From: Paludibacteraceae bacterium
Lineage (GTDB): Bacteria; Bacteroidota; Bacteroidia; Bacteroidales; Paludibacteraceae
Assembly: GCA_017461505.1 (NCBI GenBank)
Contig: JAFTXV010000005.1
Span: 54,523-118,522, forward strand
Reading direction: 5' to 3'
Length of the DNA: 64,000 nt
Shown here: positions 58,661 through 64,000 of the stretch, piece after piece
How positions within the stretch are numbered: the first letter of the stretch is position 1
Layout of the letters: each line of letters opens with the position of its first letter
Notes under the pieces: generated by a model
Database searches by the model: none
What the model was told of the DNA's origin: nothing
Seen by the model: only the letters and a program-made list of their open reading frames with translations
Position numbers and translations under genes: made by a program

Positions 58661-59368
58661 CTATATTCGTTTATATATTCCCCAAGGGAGATGCCGCATG
58701 ATAAAATGTACGATACGCCAGCGTTTGGTAACAATGCACGTTGCTTGTTTTTTATTTATCGCACGAAGGATTTGCTTCACAACTACATTTGTAGGCATTA
58801 CCCAAAACAATCCGTCCCCTTTTGCCATTGCTGTATCAACTAAGCCAGGACGAACTTCAGTAATTCTGAGAGATGGCAAATTTTTAAATGCTTTCTTCTT
58901 GAGTGCCTCTGCGTAATTCATTTGATATGCCTTGGATGCAGAATATGCAGGTGCTGCTGGTTCGCCTCGTAATCCTCCAACTGATGTTATTAAAACTAAA
59001 TGCCCGAAACCTTGCTTTTGAAAAGCCTTATACAACAAGTCAACACAATTGGTCCAAGCAGTAACATTAGTTTGCAATGTATTTAGTTCTATAGTATTAT
59101 CTAAAGTCGGATTCAAATCACCAATTCCAGCAGTTACAATAGCTATGTCTATCTTCATCTGAGCAAACAATCCATGAATAGTTGGGGTGGTAGAATCAAT
59201 GTCACAAATATCTAATTGCACTTCTTTTACTGAGGAATTTTGTTTTGATAATTCATTCAGAATATTCTCCCTTCTGCCACATGCTATTACAGAATGCCCT
59301 TGGGCTATATATTGATTCAGCAATTCTTTTCCAATGCCAGAAGTAGCGCCAATAATTAATATATTCAT
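58661..59368 (-). CDS. SDR family oxidoreductase
   Basis: A classical short-chain dehydrogenase of 235 residues: NILIIGATSGIGKELL nucleotide loop, ACGRR (arginine favouring NADP), VTAGIG, and the catalytic SVGGLRGEPAAPAYSASKAY (Ser and Tyr-x3-Lys). The C-terminal ~40 residues form a hydrophobic, basic tail with WRIVHFIMRHLPWGIYKRI that suggests membrane association. The gene is AT-richer than those to the left. A hairpin at 59392 separates it from the nuclease-like gene. Substrate unknown. Confidence 0.9.
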   Translation of the reverse strand: MNILIIGATSGIGKELLNQYIAQGHSVIACGRRENILNELSKQNSSVKEVQLDICDIDSTTPTIHGLFAQMKIDIAIVTAGIGDLNPTLDNTIELNTLQTNVTAWTNCVDLLYKAFQKQGFGHLVLITSVGGLRGEPAAPAYSASKAYQMNYAEALKKKAFKNLPSLRITEVRPGLVDTAMAKGDGLFWVMPTNVVVKQILRAINKKQATCIVTKRWRIVHFIMRHLPWGIYKRI

Positions 59369-59391
59369 AGGATTTTATAGTCTTTGAACAT

Positions 59392-59421
59392 CAACGACCG
59401 CATACAATGAGGGCGGTCGTT
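59392..59421 (-). terminator. Hairpin after the putative nuclease gene
   Basis: AACGACCGCC (59392-59401) pairs with GGCGGTCGTT (59412-59421), loop 10. It lies 27 bp after the stop of the minus-strand nuclease-like gene; the T-run is poor. Confidence 0.65.
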
Positions 59422-59447
59422 TGAGTTATAGAGTTATTAGCGAGATG

Positions 59448-59936
59448 CTATTCGAATAAACCATAAAACTCAGTAGCAGTTATAAATTTATACTTAGGAC
59501 TATTCGAAAACTTTCGTGCAAGTTTACCTATTTTAGTTGGTTGTAATGTTTCACTCTTAAAGAGTATAAAGTTTTTTTCTAAAAAAGAATAATCATCCAT
59601 GCGTAGAATGGACTTGGTATCATTGATCTTCTTCTCCAATTCTTTTTTATCAATATTTTCTACTTTTCCTACTTTAAACTTTGCTTCGGCTAGCATTACT
59701 CTATGATTAGCAACGCAAATTACATAATCAACAGAAGACTTTTTGTCTGTTTTGTTATGCTTTGCAATGCGTTCTTGAAGAGCATCTAAGTATATTGCTT
59801 TAGGCTCATCTGTAAATTTGTTTTCACCATTAGGACATCCTTCCTGTTGCAACAATATATGCATACCTTGTATATCAGTCGATTTTGCACCAGCAACAAG
59901 ATGTATAGTGGGGGTTTCAAACCTATATTTAGTCAT
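59448..59936 (-). CDS. Putative PD-(D/E)XK nuclease subunit
   Basis: From ATG 59936 (162 residues; ATG 59948 is the alternative) the protein shows VDYVICVANHRVMLAEAKFK, in which Asp70 and Glu84-x-Lys86 follow the PD-(D/E)XK pattern of an acidic residue, a strand and an E-x-K. Upstream, a helix with DALQERIAKHN could supply the first acidic residue. The rest is helical and basic, ending in the conserved-looking FITATEFYGLFE. Its start overlaps the end of the ATPase gene, so the two are cotranslated. This suggests an ATPase-nuclease pair of the kind used in defence, but no known system name is assigned from sequence. Confidence 0.7.
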   Translation of the reverse strand: MTKYRFETPTIHLVAGAKSTDIQGMHILLQQEGCPNGENKFTDEPKAIYLDALQERIAKHNKTDKKSSVDYVICVANHRVMLAEAKFKVGKVENIDKKELEKKINDTKSILRMDDYSFLEKNFILFKSETLQPTKIGKLARKFSNSPKYKFITATEFYGLFE

Positions 59937-61218
59937 TATCTGCTCCATATTCCTCTATTAAAGCAAATGATTTATTGAATGACTCAAAAATAGGTTCTAT
60001 GTCCGTATTCAAAGAGCGATAATTATAGGTATATGGATTATCCTTATCTTCTTCGCTTAAATAATAAGATAGAGAATCAAGACATTGTTCCTTTGTTGAA
60101 ATGTATTTAATTGCACTGACAAAATCAGTACTATGAGAAGCTATGAAAAATTTTGTTCCTATATGTTTATGCATAAGAACAATAAGTCTCGCATACTCAA
60201 CAATCCATTGTGGATGGAGGTGGGCTTCTGGTTCATCTATAATTAACAATGTATTTTTATTGATAGAACCATTATTTAATAACATTTGAAGAATAGAGAA
60301 TGATTTAATACCTGTTGCGCTATCAAATAAATTAAAAACTTTATCATCCATACGGTGGTAACGATACATATGCATCATATCCTCATCATAAGAAGCCTTA
60401 CCACGGATTATACTCTCCATCATTTCACTAAAAATCTTTTTGGATATTATTGGCTTTTTTTGCAAAAGTGAATCTAAATCATCCCAATAATCCGATACAA
60501 AGTCACTAACTGCGCCTACAATCACAGGAGTATCTATATAGATAACTTGTTGAATATACTCCATTATCGGGATTGTTTTTACATCAATGCCTACAAAAGA
60601 ATATCCATATTCATTAATTCGTATAGTATCTATCGAATTTCCTAACTTTTCCTCTAAAAAATTCTTAAATATTGTATAATCTCTATTTTCAAGAAGTTTG
60701 CCTGCATCCGAGAAAATTTTCTTTACTAACTTAATAACATCATCAAAATAGTCATCTAAAGACTTGTCTTCCGTTGTTTCTAACAATTTTTTCACAATTT
60801 GGATATATCGTTCTTGCGAAAATCTATCTTGACTATCCTTAATATTTTCTTCAGAGTTTAATAAATCTCGGCTCTTATTAAGCAATTTTAGTAAAGCCTC
60901 TTTCTTATGCTCAAGAGTAATTTCACTGCTATTGTATAGACGGAATATTTTTTTCAATTCTCCATTTTCATCACCAAATCCCTTGCTTTCATATGATAAA
61001 CGAAAAGCAAAGCCATCAATATCGTCTAATTTTTCCCTAACAATTTCCCTTACTATTGTTTCGAACTCATTGGCATACTTAAAGGTATAGTACAATAATT
61101 TAGAAATAGTACTCTTTCCAGAACTATTTACACCGGATAAGACAGTTATACCATTCAACATTATATCAGCCTTATTTACAGCTTTAAATTTACTGATTGA
61201 AACCTCAACATCTTTCAT
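59929..61218 (-). CDS. AAA family (OLD-like, AAA_15/21) ATPase
   Basis: A 429-residue ABC-type ATPase: Walker A in VLSGVNSSGKSTISKLLYY (residues ~27-45), a long central insertion rich in Asp/Lys/Leu coiled helices, then signature-like GIKSFSILQMLL, Walker B in LLIIDEPEAHLHPQW (~320) and the H-loop FIASHSTDFVSAIK. It matches the ATPase half of OLD/AbiLi/RloA-type proteins but carries no Toprim domain. The next gene, with a PD-(D/E)XK pattern, overlaps its stop and probably supplies the nuclease. The region is AT-rich compared with its neighbours. Its own promoter is at 61247. Confidence 0.88.
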   Translation of the reverse strand: MKDVEVSISKFKAVNKADIMLNGITVLSGVNSSGKSTISKLLYYTFKYANEFETIVREIVREKLDDIDGFAFRLSYESKGFGDENGELKKIFRLYNSSEITLEHKKEALLKLLNKSRDLLNSEENIKDSQDRFSQERYIQIVKKLLETTEDKSLDDYFDDVIKLVKKIFSDAGKLLENRDYTIFKNFLEEKLGNSIDTIRINEYGYSFVGIDVKTIPIMEYIQQVIYIDTPVIVGAVSDFVSDYWDDLDSLLQKKPIISKKIFSEMMESIIRGKASYDEDMMHMYRYHRMDDKVFNLFDSATGIKSFSILQMLLNNGSINKNTLLIIDEPEAHLHPQWIVEYARLIVLMHKHIGTKFFIASHSTDFVSAIKYISTKEQCLDSLSYYLSEEDKDNPYTYNYRSLNTDIEPIFESFNKSFALIEEYGADND

Positions 61219-61246
61219 ATAAGTATACTTTTACCAATTTTCGCTG

Positions 61247-61277
61247 CAAAGATAGCGTTTTTTTTTGAAATATGCAA
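61247..61277 (-). promoter_or_regulatory. Promoter of the ATPase-nuclease pair
   Basis: Minus strand TTG (61277-61275), N20, TATCTTTG (61254-61247), 29 bp before ATG 61218. Confidence 0.75.
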
Positions 61278-61299
61278 ATTATCTTTTTGTTTTCAAACA

Positions 61300-61334
61300 A
61301 AATGGGTGGATTTCCCTGTTTCATCCACCCATTT
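61300..61334 (-). terminator. Terminator after the permease gene
   Basis: AAATGGGTGGAT and ATCCACCCATTT form a 12-bp stem with an 11-base loop; on the minus strand TTTGTTTG follows. It isolates the permease from the ATPase-nuclease pair. Confidence 0.8.
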
Positions 61335-61340
61335 CTCTCT

Positions 61341-63752
61341 TTACTCCGTCCTCAGTGCTTCGACGGGGTTGGAGGTGGCGGTGCGGAGGCTGGCGAGGGT
61401 AACCACCATCGCCGTGATAAAGAGCACAGCCAACAACGCTACCACAAACACCCACACGGCTATCGGTGCACGGTACGCAAAAGTGCTATAGTAATAGTCC
61501 GTAATAAAGTAACTGATTGGTGCAGCGATGAGGAAACAAATGCCCACAATAATCATAAACTTGCGGTTGAACATCACCAAGATCTCACGCACAGTGGCAC
61601 CGTTTACACGGCGAATACCAATCTCCTTGCGGCGGTATTGCGTCTCGAAAATCACCAATCCCAACACACCCATCAGCGAAATTATAATCGCCAACATCGT
61701 GAACAACGAGATCGTTGTGGTCAGTTGTTGCTCTTTTTGGTAGTTCTCGCCCAGTTCCTCGTCGAAGAAGTTGATTTTCACTTTCTCGCTGCCGTAGTCA
61801 GGCAGAATCTTGTCGGTGGTTGCACGGATGGCATCAAACACCGCCTTTATATCGGCATTCTCAATGGTGCGTAGCGTGAGGTGTGGCGTTGCGAAGTACC
61901 TCGTTTGTATCTCCGAATCGTAAATGTAGAACGCAAACGCATCGCTCTCCTCGTGTAGTGGTTTGAAGTGGAAGTCGCGGCAGAAACCCGTCGCAGGGAA
62001 GGGGTTACCATTCCAACTTATCACTTCCTCCAGATTGAGGTTGTACTTCTTTTTGGCATACTCGTTGAGAATGATTGCCCCATCGCCCTTCTCATCCGAA
62101 GGCAAGAAATCGCGCCCTTCAAACACCTCTATGCCCATCACTTGCAGGTAGTTCCACGACACAGGCATGACGGTTATCATCATCTGTTCGCCATTACGCC
62201 AGCGTCCCCAAGTCATGCGCATATCTGCCACCATTCGGTCTTGCGACCATGCCACCTCCTTGATATTTGGGTTATTGAGCAACTCACTACTAAACGCATC
62301 GCGCTCGTCCAAACTATTCAGCGGAATGTTCGCTGTGATAAGACACTCTTTGTTGAAGCCCATGTCATAGTTCATCATGTAGCTGTGTTGTTTCTTCAGG
62401 AAGATAGCGCAGATGATGAATGCAATCGAAATCACGAACTGCAAACCAATCAGTGCATAGCGCAGCGACTTGCCTTTTTGCGACATACCAAACGAACCCT
62501 TGATTGCCAGTGCAGGTGGGAAGGAGGTGGCGTACATGGCAGGATACAGACCTGCCATGAGCGTCATCACCAAAGCAATGCCCACGGTGAGCACCGCAAC
62601 AACCATATTTTTACTTAACGCCAAGTCGCAAGAGATAAAGTACGCCCACTCCGATGAACGGAACAGCAGCACCACCACAACCGCCAACACCAATGCAATC
62701 GCCACCAGCACAGCCGATTCTGCCAAGAAACGCCCCACTAATGCTGCACGCGAACTGCCCAAAATCTTGCGCGTGTTCACACTACGAATACGCATGGGCA
62801 CTTGCGCAAAGAAGAAGTTCACATAGTTAATCAGCGTGATAATCACTATCAACGCAGCCACAATCATCAGCGTAATCGTACTGGTCTTGTTGCCTTTCTC
62901 CTGTCCTACGCTCCACTCCAGCGTGTCGTCATAGTACAGATCCCGAATAGGCATCAAAGTGCAATGAATATCATCAATAAACGTCTCCAACTTGTCCAAC
63001 TGCTTGTAGAACGATGGATCGCTATGCTGCATGCCACGATAGCGCTTCAGTTCTTGCGCCATTATCTCCGCGTACTTTTTCGAAATCACCTCCTCGCAGA
63101 GTGCTTTGTCCTCTGTCGAACGCAGTTTCACAAAATACTGATACGACCAGTTGCTGGTGGAGTTCAAATCTTGCTCTTCCAGTTGATTGCAACGAATTAC
63201 TTCTATGTTCTTTAGGTCACTGGCTACAGGCAGATCTTTGTATATTGCGCGCACCACAAAGTAGTTCGTTTGCCCCCAACTCTCCAGTTGCAGAACACTA
63301 TCCACTGCCACGCCCAATCGCTCAGCAGCCGTTTCGCTAATAGCCACATAGCCACCTTCTCCTATTTCTTCAAACGAACCCATAACAGGTTGAATACCAA
63401 AGGTCTCCAGTGCGCCCGAGGTCATTTGAGCAAAGGTTACGCTATGTGTCTTCGCTTCTGTGCCTTCGCCCACAATGACATTTACTTTGTTCACATCATC
63501 CAATTGAGCAACACCATATGCTTCTACATAGATGTTCTCTTCCAAGAAATACTCTGCAAATGGACGTGCGAGGAACGACTGTTGTTTCGTTTCGCCTGCA
63601 CCAAATGAAGGCAATGTCATCAGATACACGCGCTCGGAGTCGGGGATAGCGCGGTTATAGGTCAGGTCGTAATGCACCTGCACGAGAATGATATACAGCG
63701 CAGCAAACGCCGCCGTCATTCCCAGAATATTTAATAACTTTGAAAATTTCAT
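61341..63752 (-). CDS. MacB-type ABC transporter permease (FtsX family)
   Basis: From ATG 63752 (803 residues; GTG 63767 is possible) the protein has an N-terminal helix (~8-28), an outer MacB-like core domain, an FtsX block of three helices (~285-430: NYVNFFFAQVPMRIRSVNTRKILGSS), a helix, a second outer domain, and a second FtsX block (~680-795) containing FETQYRRKEIGIRRVNGAT and ending SNPVEALRTE. This duplicated form is typical of Bacteroidota MacB-like permeases that export or sense compounds. The tail of a probable ATPase partner lies just upstream on the same strand. Helix boundaries are estimates. Confidence 0.92.
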   Translation of the reverse strand: MKFSKLLNILGMTAAFAALYIILVQVHYDLTYNRAIPDSERVYLMTLPSFGAGETKQQSFLARPFAEYFLEENIYVEAYGVAQLDDVNKVNVIVGEGTEAKTHSVTFAQMTSGALETFGIQPVMGSFEEIGEGGYVAISETAAERLGVAVDSVLQLESWGQTNYFVVRAIYKDLPVASDLKNIEVIRCNQLEEQDLNSTSNWSYQYFVKLRSTEDKALCEEVISKKYAEIMAQELKRYRGMQHSDPSFYKQLDKLETFIDDIHCTLMPIRDLYYDDTLEWSVGQEKGNKTSTITLMIVAALIVIITLINYVNFFFAQVPMRIRSVNTRKILGSSRAALVGRFLAESAVLVAIALVLAVVVVLLFRSSEWAYFISCDLALSKNMVVAVLTVGIALVMTLMAGLYPAMYATSFPPALAIKGSFGMSQKGKSLRYALIGLQFVISIAFIICAIFLKKQHSYMMNYDMGFNKECLITANIPLNSLDERDAFSSELLNNPNIKEVAWSQDRMVADMRMTWGRWRNGEQMMITVMPVSWNYLQVMGIEVFEGRDFLPSDEKGDGAIILNEYAKKKYNLNLEEVISWNGNPFPATGFCRDFHFKPLHEESDAFAFYIYDSEIQTRYFATPHLTLRTIENADIKAVFDAIRATTDKILPDYGSEKVKINFFDEELGENYQKEQQLTTTISLFTMLAIIISLMGVLGLVIFETQYRRKEIGIRRVNGATVREILVMFNRKFMIIVGICFLIAAPISYFITDYYYSTFAYRAPIAVWVFVVALLAVLFITAMVVTLASLRTATSNPVEALRTE

Positions 63753-63767
63753 ATCTTTCTGTTTCAC

Positions 63768-63956
63768 TTCGTTTCACGTTATTGGTTCGCCTCGCTCACG
63801 AATGGTGGCTTCACGTTATTGGCTCGCTTCGCTCACGAAATTGGCTTCGCATAGCCATGGTTCGCAGCTCTGCTGCCACTTTCGCTTTAGCCATTTTCGC
63901 ACCGTAGGTGCCACTATTCGTCGCCATAGCGACCACTATTCGCAGCTCCGCTGCCT
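63768..63956. repeat. Palindrome-and-spacer array D
   Basis: Palindromes GGCTTCGCATAGCC, GCAGCTCTGCTGC, GCTTTAGC, GCACCGTAGGTGC, GTCGCCATAGCGAC and GCAGCTCCGCTGC are joined by spacers of the form CACTATTC, CACTTTC, CATTTTC or CATGGTTC. Upstream come units like GGCTCGCTTCGCTCACGAA. The design matches arrays A-C but the spacer differs. It overlaps the last codons of the upstream partial gene. Confidence 0.85.
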
Positions 63957-64000
63957 ACAATTCCCTTGTTACATCTTTCACGATTTCTCCATCGAACAGA
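63955..64000 (-). CDS. C-terminal end of probable ABC transporter ATPase (partial)
   Basis: Only the last 14 codons are inside the window, reading FDGEIVKDVTREL before a TAG at 63957-63955. The FDGxIV motif is the usual end of MacB/LolD-type ATP-binding proteins, and the gene lies upstream of the MacB-type permease on the same strand, the normal arrangement. The array D separates the two. Identification rests on this short stretch and context. Confidence 0.5.
   Translation of the reverse strand, partial: LFDGEIVKDVTREL

Noticed and set aside
1-64000. tRNA or rRNA genes
   Set aside because: I looked in all gaps above 100 bp and saw no cloverleaf or rRNA-like sequence, though a covariance search would be more sensitive.

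Overview
The window looks like chromosomal DNA of a member of the Bacteroidales (Bacteroidota). Support comes from promoters of the form TTG-N20-TAnnTTTG, which I placed upstream of 13 genes. Gene content agrees: a six-subunit Rnf complex preceded by an RseC-like gene, a DUF4491 protein, YfhO, proteins of the 'major paralogous domain' type, a Bacteroidota-type aspartate kinase and SusC-plug-like sequence. Shine-Dalgarno sequences are mostly weak. I cannot name a genus, and I see no rRNA, tRNA, CRISPR array, phage or insertion sequence.

Layout. 1-6.7 kb: surface-glycan genes (nucleotidyltransferase-aminotransferase fusion, ornithine-cyclodeaminase-like protein, LicD, a GT2 glycosyltransferase, YfhO). 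6.8-12.8 kb: rnf operon on the minus strand (RseC-like, B, C, D, G, E, A). 12.9-17.2 kb: a zeta-toxin-like P-loop protein with a small partner, an orphan winged-helix regulator, an outer-membrane-like protein, DUF4491, a plug-like membrane protein and a small hypothetical. 17.4-23.4 kb: flavin reductase, SPFH, RidA, TPM, LemA, DUF456, lipase, lipocalin. 23.4-31 kb: RmuC, GHL10 hydrolase, esterase, a membrane histidine kinase, GdhA, rubredoxin. 31.3-39.6 kb: DnaX, a phosphoesterase-propeller fusion, YgiQ, an M23 peptidase, an unknown protein and a GT2. 39.7-45.3 kb: CRP regulator, PEGA protein, a paralogous-domain lipoprotein with a GC-rich 3' cassette and hairpin, TPR protein. 45.4-50.2 kb: RibH, aspartate kinase, YitT, nucleotidyltransferase, GalE. 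50.3-55.9 kb: RsmD, unknown, a short Rel synthetase, RecR, HAD, GNAT, peroxiredoxin. 56-58.6 kb: an NtrC-type two-component pair. 58.6-61.3 kb: an AT-rich block with an SDR and an ATPase plus putative nuclease pair. 61.3-64 kb: a MacB-type permease and the tail of its likely ATPase.

Two things stand out. The first is a wealth of short repeats. There are arrays of different short palindromes joined by a constant spacer (five loci), 11-bp tandem arrays at six intergenic sites, and 7- or 8-bp tandem arrays both between genes and inside protein linkers (RnfB, RseC, YfhO, RecR, a GNAT, the NtrC-type regulator). The second is a set of candidate systems: the ATPase/PD-(D/E)XK pair, a possible diversity-generating-retroelement target, and a Rel-type synthetase lacking its hydrolase and ACT domains.

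Functional links: Rnf, rubredoxin, GdhA and the flavin reductase suit an anaerobic redox economy. LicD, the fusion enzyme, GT2s, YfhO, GalE and the nucleotidyltransferase point to envelope glycans. The regulators (winged-helix protein, CRP, two kinases, NtrC-type regulator) have no obvious targets in the window apart from close neighbours.
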